Origin: Xylaria sp. FL1777 | Taxonomy: Eukaryota; Ascomycota; Sordariomycetes; Xylariales; Xylariaceae | DNA: 64,000 bases | Assembly: GCA_022578965.1 (NCBI GenBank) | Contig: MU400649.1 | Location: 1-64,000, forward strand | Direction of reading: 5' to 3' | Shown here: one piece after another, positions 11,534-22,770 of the stretch | How positions within the stretch are numbered: position 1 is the first letter of the stretch | Layout of the letters: every line of letters starts with the position of its first letter | The notes under the pieces: model-generated | Told to the model about the DNA's origin: nothing | Database searches by the model: none | The model's input: only the letters and a program-made list of their open reading frames with translations | Program-made: the position numbers and the translations under genes

Positions 11534-12985
11534 CTATAGAGTTGCCCTGATACCAATCGGGCCAACCACCTCCCTGCGCGCCTCCCCTTCCCTCGTCCCA
11601 ACAGCGACCGCAGTCCGGTTCCCTTGGTGAATCGTCCATTTGATTGGCCCTTCGGGTAGTTCCTCGACACCCAACAGCTCTGTCAAGCCGCCAACAAGAG
11701 GGACGACTCCATGCTCGTCTCTCGACTGGCCGCCGTACCGCTCCGGTATACACTCGATGTCGATCTCCTCGAGCAAGGTGGTCAAGACATCCGCCGGCGG
11801 CACTATCACTAGCTTCTCCGCGGTCCGCGGGTCAAACCAGCCCTTCAGAAACGACCAGATCCTGGGGAAGTAGGGCGGGGCGTTGAGGACGTAGATCGTG
11901 TCGACCACCTCGGGGTAACACGTCGCCAACAGCCCCGTGATGCTCTGCGCATACCCCCGGATGCTCCAGGCCTGCCGCAGGGTAAGAGACGCTATGTCGG
12001 CCAGGTACACGGCGCCGGAGACTGGCTTCTCCGGGTCGGGCCGGTCCGGCATCATCGAGCAGAGCGGCAGCGCGAAGCGCGTCAGGTAGTCGAGCGAGGT
12101 GATGGCCCGGCATGTGATCTGAGACGCACTGTACTTGCGGTAGTTCGCGAGGTTCGCGCCGTCCACTGCGAACATTCGGGGTCAGTAATCGCACCCCCTC
12201 CTCGAGCGTGAGTGATCAATAAGGGGTGGGGGTTTTTTTCTCTCGAAAGCATAGAAACTGCCTCTCAGGCGCGCCGAGCATGAGTCTGTCTCCGTACCCC
12301 GGGGAAGGAATGGGGTCAGCGTAGTGCCGGTGGGATAGACTCACGATTGGCCGCGTCAAGGAGACATATTGGTAGACCGCGTTTGGTTCGCTGGCCTGAC
12401 CAATGGGGATACTAAGGATCCGAGATGTCAGTTCGATGCACTAGAAGGCGAGGCCTCTGAATGGGTAGAGAGGGGTAACGGATCAGACAAATGTGACTAC
12501 GCACTATGTTGCGCAAGCGTTCAAAGTCGTCAATATCAATGCTGTTGTATGCTTCCGTTGCATTGGAGGAGTTCCGAATTCCTTGTGCTTCTTTGAACTG
12601 CTGCAGGGCCCCAGGGACGTCGAATGAGCGGGCGCAGAGAAACCTCCTAGGGAATTATTAATGTTTGGTTGTGATATGGGAACGAGGTAAGGCTCTGGTA
12701 CAATAAAGTGATCTCATCGTGTATGCCATCTAGTGTATCCTCATCTGACAAGCCAATAGGGCGGTCGAGTAGCCCATGTTCGCGACATTGCTTGACGAAC
12801 GACTCGAAGCATTGTTGTTGACGAGCTGTGAGCCCGGCGGTGCAGCTGTTGAGCTCTCCGATCTCTATCTCGCTTGCTCTTGGCTTTTCGAGGATGATCT
12901 CGTCAACTTGTATGCTCTCCATTTCGTGCGGTCTAGAGTTCCCGGGTAAGTGGTCGAGGTCGTACGGCAGAGGGTCCGTTTTCAT
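11534..12985 (-). CDS. CRAL-TRIO (Sec14-like) lipid-transfer domain protein, 4 exons, 374 aa
   Basis: The exons are 12985-12702, 12646-12505, 12411-12345 and 12165-11534, with introns of 55, 93 and 179 nt; phases sum to 375 codons including stop. Exon 1 ends and exon 2 opens with the CRAL-TRIO N-terminal signature (ITLL-RFLCARSFDVPGALQQF). Exon 3 gives YPHWSGQRTKRGLPICLLD, the entry to the lipid-binding lobe. Exon 4 holds the rest (SIRGYAQSITGLLATCYPEV, YVLNAPPYFPRIWSFLKGW, and PERYGG closing the domain). Proteins of this family bind and exchange phosphatidylinositol or related lipids at membranes. No signal peptide is seen. The start Met precedes about 50 non-conserved residues. The family call is firm; the ligand is unknown. 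Confidence 0.88.
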
Positions 12986-13545
12986 ATAAAGGATACGGCT
13001 AGACTACTAAGTAGAATTGGCTGACGGACACCGGTCCGCGCGGGGAATTCTGCACCTTTGATCTACCGCAGACAAAGACAGAAAGATTTGTAACAGATCT
13101 ACGGTAGTGTACGACCTGAACCTGCATTTATTGCGCTTGGCGCGTTCTGTGCTACCTTTTCGGGCCAGTTGCGTACGTAGTATCATTGTGGCTTCGCCTC
13201 TGGAGCATCTGTACATGATCGAAGATGTAGGGCTATTCGGGCAGCTCGGGTACTGAAATACAAATACTTAGCAATATGGATGGTGTTGGGGATGTACAGT
13301 ATCTGTAAACCGTGGATCATTTGTGGCGGGGGATTGAATCTAGGGAGTAAAGGAAGACGCGATTGGAGGAGGCGTGGAAAAGCCTCAGCTGGAGGAGATT
13401 TCCTAATTGTGCTAAGCGCGTCCATAATGCTTATATCTCTGGCTCTATTTGAATCGAATTTATGTAGGCAAAAGAAATAAGGATAAGGATTCTGCATATT
13501 ACGTGAAGTTCTTGCAGATGTGTAATCGGGAAAATCCATCTAAGG

Positions 13546-14913
13546 TTAGACCGTGAGCTGTTGCAGTCTCGCCTCTACCCAAGCACCGTAACCAGCAAAG
13601 AGCGCAACATGCTTCCATGCTTCACAAAACTCGGCAATAGCCGTGTATCTCTCCCTGATATATCCCTCCTTGCCTGTCTGATCACGCAGCTGGAGTTCGC
13701 AGGCGATGGCGTGCGCTATTTTTTCCAAGCACACCGGACATAAGTATGGTGGCTGTCTCACATCCTCTGCAATGCATGACGTCCCTTGAAGATTGCAGGC
13801 GTAAAAGATGCAATGGCCTATTCCGAAGCAGTGTCCCAGTTCATGGACCAATGTGCGAGCCACGCGCGAGAACCATAAGCCATTGAGAGCCTCGAGAGTT
13901 GGTGGCGTCGAGACCTTTTTAGCTACTTCAACGGCCCGCCTCAGCGGTGAATCTAGAGTCTCGTATCTCGACTTTATATGTTCCTGCGGCTCCAATTCTT
14001 CTACGGCACATAATCTGTCGGTAAACTTCTTGCAATGTGAAGTTGGCCACATGTGTTCATAGTCAATGCTGTCCTCATCTAGGGCTGGATGGTACCTGGC
14101 TGAGGATACAACGCACACACGACTACCGCCGTATGCCCTTCCGCAACAGAAATCGTCTTCAGCGTCCTCGTACATGTCAAGATCCATGAGCAGAACCACT
14201 GAGTATGCATCCTCAGGGAGCATCGAAATAGCCGCATCAAGGAGATCACCTAGATTCAACTGTCTCTTGAACTTCTTGTCCGGAGTTTCCCGGATACGAA
14301 TACGAGTGCAGTAATCATTGCACGCAAGACCAACATAGCCATGATTGTTTGTTGACCTAGCGCGCTGTGAAGGCTCTGTCCATGGCACGAAGCGCAGCTG
14401 TTGGGGAAAGCGTTTGACAGGAAGGCCATGGTAGAATACGCCGAGGTAGTCTAGAAGGGCGTCGACCGCGGGCGGTTTGAATTCTCCATGGCTATCTGTA
14501 GGAGCCGTTGCGGGCTGCTCCCAGCCATTCATGAAGCGCACACTTGGTGTGACGGTCGGTGGAGCAGCTATATAGAGCGTCTTCCGTTTGGGCGTCAGCT
14601 TATTGCGTCCAGTTTCCCTGAGCCACGATCGGAAGGACTGGGGTGGACAGTCAGGATCCCAATTGAGCTCATCCTTGGGCAGCAGGAGAGGGCCAGGAAA
14701 CGAGGGCGCGAGCCGTTCAGCCGTCTCCCGACTTAGCTTCTCGATCGCCTTCGCAGATTTCCCTTTCGCTGCAAGAGGATTACGGCCTGAACTTGTTGTC
14801 GCGGCGAGTCGTTTACCAGCATCGGGTCGCTCGAATCCTGCCTCCTCAGCCCATGGTGAGCAATCCAGGAGCAGCTCATCGTGGTGACAGGCTCCTTTGG
14901 TGGTCATATCCAC
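13546..14913 (-). CDS. Archaemetzincin-like zinc metalloprotease (peptidase family M54), 455 aa
   Basis: A single-exon gene. Residues 357-367 read HELGHCFGIGH, the HExxHxxGxxH zinc and catalytic motif. C368, C373 and the pair C392-PV-C395 supply the Cys spacing of archaemetzincins, which bind a second structural zinc. The CxM position after C373 is CNL here, so the Met normally present is Leu. The N-terminal 150 residues are variable; residues 110-250 form the protease lead-in (LYIAAPP, LACNDYC, VVLLMDLDMYED). No signal peptide, so probably cytosolic. A start at Met1 or Met3 is possible. Animal AMZ1/AMZ2 are homologues; the substrate is unknown. The CRAL-TRIO gene lies downstream on the same strand, 560 bp away. 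Confidence 0.88.
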   Translation of the reverse strand: MDMTTKGACHHDELLLDCSPWAEEAGFERPDAGKRLAATTSSGRNPLAAKGKSAKAIEKLSRETAERLAPSFPGPLLLPKDELNWDPDCPPQSFRSWLRETGRNKLTPKRKTLYIAAPPTVTPSVRFMNGWEQPATAPTDSHGEFKPPAVDALLDYLGVFYHGLPVKRFPQQLRFVPWTEPSQRARSTNNHGYVGLACNDYCTRIRIRETPDKKFKRQLNLGDLLDAAISMLPEDAYSVVLLMDLDMYEDAEDDFCCGRAYGGSRVCVVSSARYHPALDEDSIDYEHMWPTSHCKKFTDRLCAVEELEPQEHIKSRYETLDSPLRRAVEVAKKVSTPPTLEALNGLWFSRVARTLVHELGHCFGIGHCIFYACNLQGTSCIAEDVRQPPYLCPVCLEKIAHAIACELQLRDQTGKEGYIRERYTAIAEFCEAWKHVALFAGYGAWVEARLQQLTV

Positions 14914-16074
14914 GTCGCGGAAACGCAGCGGTTCCTACTACGTATACACGGTCCTTCTCGACAATGGCATCTAACTGCACACAGCTTTCCTTATAAATAA
15001 CCCGTCCATTTCACGATTCTGCCTTGGGACACGTGCTGTGGCATGCGAAGGCTGTGCTGAAAGATGGCTTGGTCTAAGTTGGTGGCTGTGTTACAAGAGG
15101 TTCTATCTACCCTCTTATAAAAGAACATCCCACTGGAGCGACATGTCGAAAGCATGCTAACTGGGTATAGTGGCAGATCCATATAGGAGGGCCTAGTCAG
15201 TTCCAACCACCATACCAACGGGATAGGACAAACCCTTGAGCTCTATAACGAAAACATCAATTGGACTGGGGGCAATCTAGTCGCTGCATTTGCTAGGTAC
15301 AGGTATCTACGCATAAGGTAGGAAATTTTAATGTTACTAATTTTTCTCTCCATCTACATATGTAGGTATTCGGTATGGTATCCATCTAGGTACCTAGGTA
15401 ATGCATCTAACGGGAAAGATTGATTACCACATGCAACCTGTAGGTAGGTACCAGCCGATCAGCAGACTTACATCATCTCGGTAGTGCCAAGGAGAAAAGC
15501 ATGTAGGGACGGTAATCTAAGCCCCTAAGCCCCATGGGCATATACCTTATGTAGGTAGGTAGTATATTACCTACCTAGCCCTAGCAGAGCCCCCAACTGC
15601 CTTTAGCTCCCGGCAAGTATACCTGGGTGTTACCTGGTACCGCAGCTGAGAGACATACAGATCGATGTAGGTACTTTGTACAACATCACAAGCATGCTGT
15701 AATACCGAAAGCTTGGCATTATTCCCACCTCGTTGCGTCTTTTCTACACTACTTGCTCTAGAGACAAGTCGATCATTATCTCCGCCTCTCCTTTCGTGGT
15801 GTATCGTCGGCCGTTCTGCTGATTGTGCACGCTCAACCTTACGTGTCTGCCCTACCCAATTCGACAAATTGCTACATGCTATCGAGATATCCTCACGTGT
15901 AGATATCTGTAGCAAGAAATTGTCACCCCATCCCATACAGCGGTCAGAGGGGCTGTGTGACACGTCACATTGCGAGTTTCGCCTCGCTTCGTCCGACCGA
16001 TTATTACTGTCGTGCCTCTGCGCGTTTTGCAAAGGACAAAACTCATAGATCACTCAGGTTGACAGCTCGCTGCT
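14914..16074. other. Intergenic region, divergent promoters, TACCTAGGTA-type words
   Basis: This separates the divergent archaemetzincin and 2EXR genes. Repeated palindromic words of the type taggtacctaggta occur at about 15350-15450 and 15550-15590. An ORF of 160 codons on the minus strand (15571-16053) has no domain and looks like chance. Confidence 0.5.
15956..15969. promoter_or_regulatory. Possible bZIP/CRE-like site (TGTGAC-AC-GTCACA)
   Basis: A perfect 6-bp inverted repeat with a 2-bp centre lies 106 bp before the ATG of the 2EXR gene. It resembles a CRE (TGACGTCA) with a wider spacer. It is seen in sequence only; binding is inferred. Confidence 0.3.
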
Positions 16075-16587
16075 ATGGCTGTCGATCCGCCAGTTCCAAG
16101 TCTCCCGCCGCTGCTTCTGCTGCCGGCTGAGATCCGCAATGCCATCTACGAGCATGTCGTCAACAGCGAGTGGGGTCACACTTCGCAGGATTACTTCGTC
16201 CTTGACCGACCCTTGCCTGCTCTCTTTCGTGCCAACAGGCAGATCCGGTCCGAGGCCCTGGATGTCTTTCTGCTCAAGAACCATTTCCATGTTTATACCA
16301 GCACCATTGGTCTCAAATGGCTCCATATCCTTGGCAAAGACGTCGACAGGTTCCGCTTCCTCATTCTCTTCATTGATCTCAATCTCGAGGCATGGCAGAG
16401 ATATCTCAGGGCCCTTTTACCCTCCGTCTCAAACGCTCTAGAACTAAGGATTCGAAAAGCTGCCGTCAGCTTATCCGATTCCCGGCTTGAGGCATTTCTG
16501 CACACAACAGGACTTTACGACCGGAATCGTTGGGCTAGCGAGAAGAATGGCGCCGGCGAGTTTGTCTTCAAGCAGATTCCAGCTTAG
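16075..16587 (+). CDS. 2EXR/F-box-like domain protein, 170 aa
   Basis: A single-exon gene. Residues 16-28 (LLPAEIRNAIYEH) followed by FRANRQIRSEALDVF and NHFHVYT form the pattern of the fungal 2EXR family: an F-box-like helix pair starting LPxEIR.xIY, then an RxNRQIRxE segment and a strand. These proteins are strongly expanded in filamentous ascomycetes and mostly uncharacterised; a role as substrate-recognition or interaction module is inferred from the F-box likeness. The protein is short for the family but ends cleanly at a TAG. The start is the first ATG in frame, 9 residues before the conserved Leu-Pro segment. A relative lies 2.4 kb downstream on the same strand. Confidence 0.8.
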   Translation: MAVDPPVPSLPPLLLLPAEIRNAIYEHVVNSEWGHTSQDYFVLDRPLPALFRANRQIRSEALDVFLLKNHFHVYTSTIGLKWLHILGKDVDRFRFLILFIDLNLEAWQRYLRALLPSVSNALELRIRKAAVSLSDSRLEAFLHTTGLYDRNRWASEKNGAGEFVFKQIPA

Positions 16588-18957
16588 TCTGTCTATTACC
16601 GACTCGAACCCGTCTCTTCTTCCCTTCGCACGGCGATTGCTTGTATTGTGTCTTATTTCCAAGCCCATAACTGTGGGGTCACATCTTTTGCATATTAAGT
16701 CTTTGCCAACCGATGTGATAGGCACAATAATGGGAGTTCTGTTGATTGTAAAATAGGAGCATGCATGTCTAACCCACAGGAAGCCCTTTAAAATGTACCA
16801 TAGCTAACGGGGATACAGAGCAAGGGTGAACGATTTTATCTCCCCAAGAGGCACGATGATGTACAGTACTGGCCAGCTCTAGGTCCCATCAACATAGACG
16901 CAAATATTATGATATATTTTCACCCAGAGTAGCTTTGTCATTGTCACGGCGCAGCAACACTCATGACTCGTGCCAACCTCTGCAAGCCACATAATGCTAC
17001 TCAGAGCTTCCCTCCTCCTTATAGGGCTTCTCTCAAGACTCGTAGGAAAGAAACGCAATCCTATTGTATTCTCTCCTCGCCATCGCTCCCACGATATCAG
17101 ATCCTGCCACATTCGTGCTTGCTAATATTACAATAGAGTAGCGCAATATAATTGATTCTCTACCATTTCGATGATATACTTAGCTTTATTAACCCTAGTA
17201 CGTTTAAAGGAATATGCTGAAAAGGGTGGAACCATAAGAGAACTTGTGCAAAACTGCTTCCCTGCTTATCATGATCAAATCTGCTACACGTCGAAGTGAC
17301 GACACAAACTTCCTAACCAAAATGTCACCCTCTGGTGCCTAGACGAGGAAATTCGCAGAAGAATACACTCGTATGTAAATAAGTCGCTCGTGTCAGGTCA
17401 GGCTACTAGCCAACTCTTTCCCCGTATCACTTTCACCTCATTTTCTCGAAACATAATTTTTGTCTCTTTCCCCGTAGAATGATTAGCATTCCAACTCCAT
17501 TTAGCCACTTGGATATATTGAATAACACAAGTGGGACATATTAATTATTGCCAAACGTTTTCTCTACCAAGAAATAATAAATGCAATAAAACGAAACGAA
17601 ATGAAAGTAGAATAATTATATAGCAAGTTATTTTACAGGATTTCAGTGATCTTTTAACTAATCATAATATCATTTTCACCCCTCCTTTCTACATCCTCCG
17701 GACAATGACTAGATCAGATAGCATCAACAAGCAGCCAATAGCTAGAATTCGAGGCCAAACCAGTTAGTCTTTAGTATCCTGTGTAGTGCTATACTTGAAA
17801 TTGAAATGTGTGTAGGCTACCTCCATTCAGTCAGGTACGAATTTCACATATATCGCACCTCGGTCGTTTCAGGAAGAGTTGCCGGCACCTTGATGGGTCT
17901 TACTGAACTTTCTCTTCTTGAAGCTATGAGGATTAACAGCTTGCATCAGTATTTGCCTACATCTTGCAAAGCAGATACCAACCGACTATTCTGTCGTCAA
18001 GGACCTAGCACCCAAGGTATCTAGCAATATTCGAATAGGGACTTGTATCTCGGCAAATACACTATCTGCGATGAAGTTTCATGGGAGACCTTGATGATGA
18101 GGTGGATCGTAGGAGATGAGACTTGGCTGTTTGATGTATACGTTGTATGAGAAGGGGTCGTGTGCTTGTGTGAGCCTGTGTGAGAAGGGAGGACTGTAGG
18201 CGGAGGCGGAATCAAAACCCGGAATCACGAGTCTCTGTGATTGCATGGCAGATATACATGTGTACGAGGAACTCTGTGGCGAGGGGTGGCTTGCATCGCC
18301 ACAGGTGATTTTGCAGGAACGTTTCAAGTACTAAACCTCACTCGCAAGGCTTCAAACCACGACACTGTTACCTCTGAATTCCCACTTATTATCGTGGTTT
18401 ATTTTTAGTTGTCACCTCAGCGTCACAATGTAGATTAGATATGAGCTAAGCTGCCCACAATAGAGATGCGACTTAGTTAAACATATATGGCGGCTACGGT
18501 CAACCCGGGTATCTTATTTTCACACAATGGCTTTGCCGGATTTCACAGTCTAGTACAATGGCGCATTGACCTCGATAGCTCTGTCACCTGGAATATCAGA
18601 ATACATTTACACTTCACACAAAACTATAAATACCCCAAGGCCTGCCCAACCCAAGTCTACTTCTGATCTTGTTCCTCTCATAACTCTACCTCTCTCTAGA
18701 GAGCAGTTGACCGGCCCTTCCTTCCTTAGCTGCATTATTGGTGCACTTTGCAATACACTCGCCAGCGGTAGGTGATTTTACCCCTAGTTCCTCCATATTA
18801 CCACAATCAAAGAATCCTCCTCACTGCTCCTCCATATGTGCTCGTGCACATTTTCTGACTTCGTTCGCAGACCAAGCAAGCTACACTACATAGTAGTACT
18901 CAATCATACCTCACGGCAAGACAGAAAATCACACACGTCGCTCTAGCAGCTATCAAC
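16588..18957. other. Intergenic region between the two 2EXR genes
   Basis: There are ORFs below 85 codons on both strands, none with a recognisable domain. A TATA-like and CT-rich stretch about 18620-18920 probably belongs to the promoter of the gene at 18958. Confidence 0.5.
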
Positions 18958-19631
18958 ATGGCGGGAAAAGTAAGCATTATAATTTTCCCTAGGGCTTATT
19001 GTCCAAGACTGCATGCTAATCAATCGAGAAGAACCCCATCCTCGACGTGCCAGCTGAGATTCGCCTCATGATATACCGACTTGCGATAATCAAACGCCTC
19101 ACAGGGCACCATGCCAGTCCTCCTGACGGCTTCGTCTGCAGCCTTGTGCCTCCACCTCTGGCTCGCGTCAACAGGTTGCTGCGTCAAGAGGTTATTCATG
19201 AATATTACACCAACAACGAATTCTGGATACAGCTCCCGCTCTTTAAAGGCGAGGTCCAGGAGGCATTTCATTCCCGATTCAAGATCGCCTCGCCTTTCAT
19301 CCCGATGATCAGAAGCTTGCGCGCTGAGATCTACCCGGGAAATAACGCGACCTGGTCTATCGTATTCGAGGCCACCACTCCAGAATCGGTCAGGAGAGTA
19401 GATTTCGGTCCTTCTAGGCGTCTTGGCACCGCGTTTTACTGGCGCATTCTAGCTAAGATGCTTAACGGCATGACTCTATATGAGCTCTCGCGGTATGGAG
19501 GTGCTATGGAGGATGAGAGCAAGGCGGTCGGAATAAATCACCTTGTCGTGAGCGATGCATTGTATATGCTCGTCGATCGCTCCTCTCTAGCAGATCTTCC
19601 TCTCCAAGCCGTCTTTTACCATTTACGATAA
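18958..19631 (+). CDS. 2EXR/F-box-like domain protein, 2 exons, 204 aa
   Basis: A tiny first exon (18958-18969, four codons, MAGK) is followed by a 59-nt intron, 18970-19028 (gtaagc; branch-like ctaat; acceptor gag), and exon 2 19029-19631. The product continues KNPILDVPAEIRLMIYRLAI, then LARVNRLLRQEVIHEYY, matching the 2EXR pattern (xPAEIRxMIY and RVNRxxRxE). The remainder (NNEFWIQLPLF, IRSLRAEIY) is typical of the variable C-terminal half. The four-codon first exon is inferred from the good donor and frame; without it the reading frame upstream of DVPAEIR has no ATG. It is related in domain but not closely in sequence to the gene at 16075. Confidence 0.75.
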
Positions 19632-20178
19632 GATAATTGAGGCGGAGTTCTGGAGGAGGGGGGAAAAAGAGTATGATTTAATCACATGTAATCGGGAAGG
19701 TTCAGAGGAGCAATATGGGGGAGGACTGAGAATATGATATTAGTGAAGCTAGGGGCTACGGCTTCATAACCTTTGACGAGAGCATGACCTTGATTTTTGG
19801 GGAAACTGATCTTTAGTGCCTCGCTGCTCGGCGAAAAAATGATGAAAGAGATTCTTTTGCTTAAAAGCAGGAGAGTTAGTCGATAGTTATTGTCAATCTG
19901 TGCACCTCCTCAACTTATAGTTTACTTTAGACTCTGGTCATGCATGTGACAAGGCGAGATTCATTTTTGAAATAGGCGCAGCACCTAATAATAACTTAAA
20001 TTGTGGTGTTCTAGAGCTTGATAATCCAGAAATATTGTGTATGTTCATAGGCTGTTCATCATCAATCAGCCTGTGGCTAAGTCCAAGGATATGCTCAAAG
20101 TTTGATGAAAACACAAGCTGAACGCTAAAGGAAGGAAAATAGAAAGAACAAAATAAAAATCAAAGGTGCTCTTATCTC

Positions 20179-20256
20179 TCCGAATCGGGGAATCGAACCC
20201 CGGGCTTGACGGTTCTTCACGAGAGCGTCAAATGTTAGCCACTACACCAATTCGGA
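20179..20256 (-). tRNA. tRNA-Glu(CTC) with very short intron
   Basis: On the minus strand the acceptor TCCGAAT pairs with ATTCGGA (7/7). The D-arm is TGGTGTAGTGGCTAACA and the T-arm CGGGG-TTCGATT-CCCCG, all matching eukaryotic tRNA-Glu. The anticodon stem TGACG/CGTCA encloses CT-CTC-G and then a 7-nt insert (about tgaagaa) right after position 37, read as a minimal intron. The total length is 78 nt. Confidence 0.85.
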
Positions 20257-20271
20257 CTCGGCAGCAGACTT

Positions 20272-20375
20272 ATCCACTAGCGGAATCGAACCGCTAATCT
20301 CATTATGGCACTAGCAAGACGAGTTGCTTCGGAATAGATACTGTGTGACACGCTGTACCATTTAGCCAAGCAGGC
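20272..20375 (-). pseudogene. tRNA-like relic, 16 bp from tRNA-Glu
   Basis: On the minus strand GCCTGCT-TG-GCTAAATGGTACAGC gives an acceptor plus a D-arm (GCT/AGC), and AGCGG-TTCGATT-CCGCT is a perfect T-arm. The acceptor 3' strand AGTGGAT pairs with GCCTGCT only with several G-T pairs and one mismatch. No anticodon stem with U33 can be formed in the 60-nt middle. A and B boxes survive. It is either a decayed intron-containing tRNA gene or a tRNA-derived element. Confidence 0.45.
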
Positions 20376-21666
20376 TGTTGTCTATAAACAGTGGCTTTCA
20401 AGAACCTGAGGTACCTTGTCGCGAGAGTTGCCAAAAAGAGTGGGAGAAAATAGTCCGAACAATAGGCATTACGCAATATTGATGAAGGTCCGGCATAGAA
20501 TTTACCTATGTAAGGTGTTGATAATGAAAATAAATGGCTTAGATCGACACTAGGATGTACTACGCAGATAAGGCTCTAGAGACTTTGTATCAAGTTATAA
20601 CTGATTATGAAATCGATTCTCAATAAATCCCGCTTTATGTATTGTAGACGGAGAGGAGAAATAATGTCAGGATGTCTTGGGTATCGAAATATATGATCAG
20701 TAGATAGCCAATGCAGCAGACCTGATGGTCGCAATAATCAAAAATGTAGTTTAATAAAGACCAGCAACCAATATACCAAGCCCGTGACTAGAGCTCATAA
20801 TGAACATAAGGTAACTAAAAACGAAGAAACAATAGATGAAAAATGTTAATTGGCAATGATGGCGGGGGCTTTGCTTGCTCTGCTCTCCCCGAATGCATAC
20901 TAAGTAGCTACCTCTACTTCGAAGCTACCATTTTACTTCATGAGAAGCTGTTCAAAGTCTTATAAAGTGCAAGCTCGCATAGATCAGGGGATGATCTACT
21001 ATAAGGTTTTGCTTTTATAGCTTACGAGGCTGTGCTTTAGATAAATCGTAGCGTGTCATAAATATCCCGAGGTCCTTATTTAAAGCAAGGATAACGAAGG
21101 GATAGGATATCCTGAGCAACTTTTTGAAGCAAGCTTCGACGACCAATTGGAGCCACGAAATAGAAGGAAATAATTTTAGAACTTGTTTTCTGTGGTCATG
21201 TGCTGGCAGTCATATGCATGCACAGGATTTGTAGTGTGCTTTACCCCTTTTCAGTGTTTTAGTACCTAGTGGAAGCGTCTCCCAAGTACATTAAAACTCC
21301 TTATAAAGGGCGAACGTTTTAAAAACTTGACGTAGGGAGACCGGACGCATATGAGATAGTACTGTAGGCTTCTCCATATACTGCCGGAGATAATGATGAT
21401 CTTAGCCCCGGGCATAGCCACATAATTCTAGTCATTCGGCGTGCTTTGGATGATCTATCGCCAACTCAATGCAGAATTGAATATGAAGGCAACCACAGAA
21501 TCCCTAGAGAGACTGTTCAAGTAATAAATATTGTTGAGGCAATTGAAACCTGAAAGTCTTCTGTTTCTTTGTACAAGCTCGTCCGCACCCCAGAGCCCTC
21601 CCCCAGATCATTAGCTCAAAGTACGAGCCACATGCACACATAAATCTTGCAAGTTCACGGCACAAA

Positions 21667-22770
21667 ATGGTTCGCCCCAGCCAACTCCGAGCGGCTGTGG
21701 CCGAGGCGAAACTGAATAGCGCTGGCAATGACGAGGCGACTAAGCCGATGGACTTGGAGGCCGCTGGGAAGGAATTTGGCGACTATTCAAGCACGTACTG
21801 GCCCGCCGGTTGGAACTTTGACCGTTTCAGCAAAGCCAGCAGCCTGGAGCTGCTCCAGGAGCTTCCCGAGGGAGAATATGCCAAGCTGCAAGCAGGGATC
21901 CAAGAGGCCCTCGATGAACCAGCGAGAAAGCGACTATCAGAGTACCTAGTTCAGCTGGCGCGAAAGAAGATAGTGGACGAACAGGCTGCCGGGACTCCCG
22001 CGGCTCCTCAGGCGCAAACGAACCCTGTGGCACCGGATTGGCTTCGCCAGTGGACGCGTCGCCACCGCGACCGTACCTGGGGCTTTGTCGCTGTGAAGAC
22101 GGCGAGTTATGATGACGGGGAAAGATGGAACGAATTCAAGGCCAGGATCCGCAACATTATGGAGATTCCTTTCGAGCGTGACATCGACAGCAGCTCCGCC
22201 TCCGCCGTTACGGAAGACGCCTCGGCGGCCAGGGCAAAACTGGAGCTTCACTGGATTGAAGACCCCGGACTGGACGGGCAAACCGATCCCGACATCCTTC
22301 GGGACCGGTACAGTCAGATACGACCCTCCCTACCCTCAGGTCAATCTCAGAACGTCTTTCTCGTGGCGTCCAAAGATGCGATTGCCTCGGTTCTGGACGA
22401 TGCCACTGATCAGAAGACCGATGAAGCGGCTTCGTCTAACCTGCCGCGTTGGCGGTCCAAAGCACCGTATGTCCTTGCCGTCTCAGCAGATGCGGATCCA
22501 GGGCTGGAGGAGGGTCACGAGGAACGAGAGTGGTTCAAACCCGTCTTCAGAGTCGCGGCTGAAGTACTAGTCGATGAGTTCTGGCACCTTCTAGACTCGG
22601 ATTTCATGCCTTTGAGGAGAATCACGAGATACATCAAAGGAACGGACTTGGATGGTCAGGTATTGGCTACTGGAGATTATGACGATGACCTGGAAGATTT
22701 ATGGTGGTCTATGGCTCCTTCACCTCAGCGGCTGAGGAAGAGAAGACAAGTTGAAGAGAGGTTCACGTAG
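21667..22770 (+). CDS. Hypothetical protein, 367 aa, unknown function
   Basis: A single uninterrupted frame with clear coding character (GC-rich third positions, unlike its flanks). I do not recognise a domain. The protein is acidic, without signal peptide or membrane segment. Visible parts are an Ala/Glu-rich N-terminal third, a central segment with DWLRQWTRRHRDRTWGFVAV followed by YDDGERWNEFKARI, and a C-terminal part with EWFKPVFRVAAEVLVDEFWH and a basic tail (QRLRKRRQVEERF). The central aromatic-rich piece resembles the start of small ascomycete-restricted proteins of unknown role, but this is impression only. It converges with the GPI-type gene downstream; stop codons are 150 bp apart. 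Confidence 0.7.
   Translation: MVRPSQLRAAVAEAKLNSAGNDEATKPMDLEAAGKEFGDYSSTYWPAGWNFDRFSKASSLELLQELPEGEYAKLQAGIQEALDEPARKRLSEYLVQLARKKIVDEQAAGTPAAPQAQTNPVAPDWLRQWTRRHRDRTWGFVAVKTASYDDGERWNEFKARIRNIMEIPFERDIDSSSASAVTEDASAARAKLELHWIEDPGLDGQTDPDILRDRYSQIRPSLPSGQSQNVFLVASKDAIASVLDDATDQKTDEAASSNLPRWRSKAPYVLAVSADADPGLEEGHEEREWFKPVFRVAAEVLVDEFWHLLDSDFMPLRRITRYIKGTDLDGQVLATGDYDDDLEDLWWSMAPSPQRLRKRRQVEERFT

Larger units (their letters stand above)
19632..21666. other. Intergenic region carrying tRNA sequences
   Basis: Apart from tRNA-Glu and a tRNA-like relic at 20.2-20.4 kb nothing coding is recognisable; reading frames are short and A/T composition is moderately raised. Confidence 0.5.

Noticed and set aside
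13183..13539. 118-codon minus frame between CRAL-TRIO and archaemetzincin genes
   Set aside because: No domain, no coding-like composition, and several overlapping frames of similar length; probably 3' and 5' flank of the neighbours.
15571..16053. 160-codon minus frame upstream of the first 2EXR gene
   Set aside because: No domain, low complexity, lies in the promoter region with palindromic repeats; a plus frame of 111 codons overlaps it equally well.
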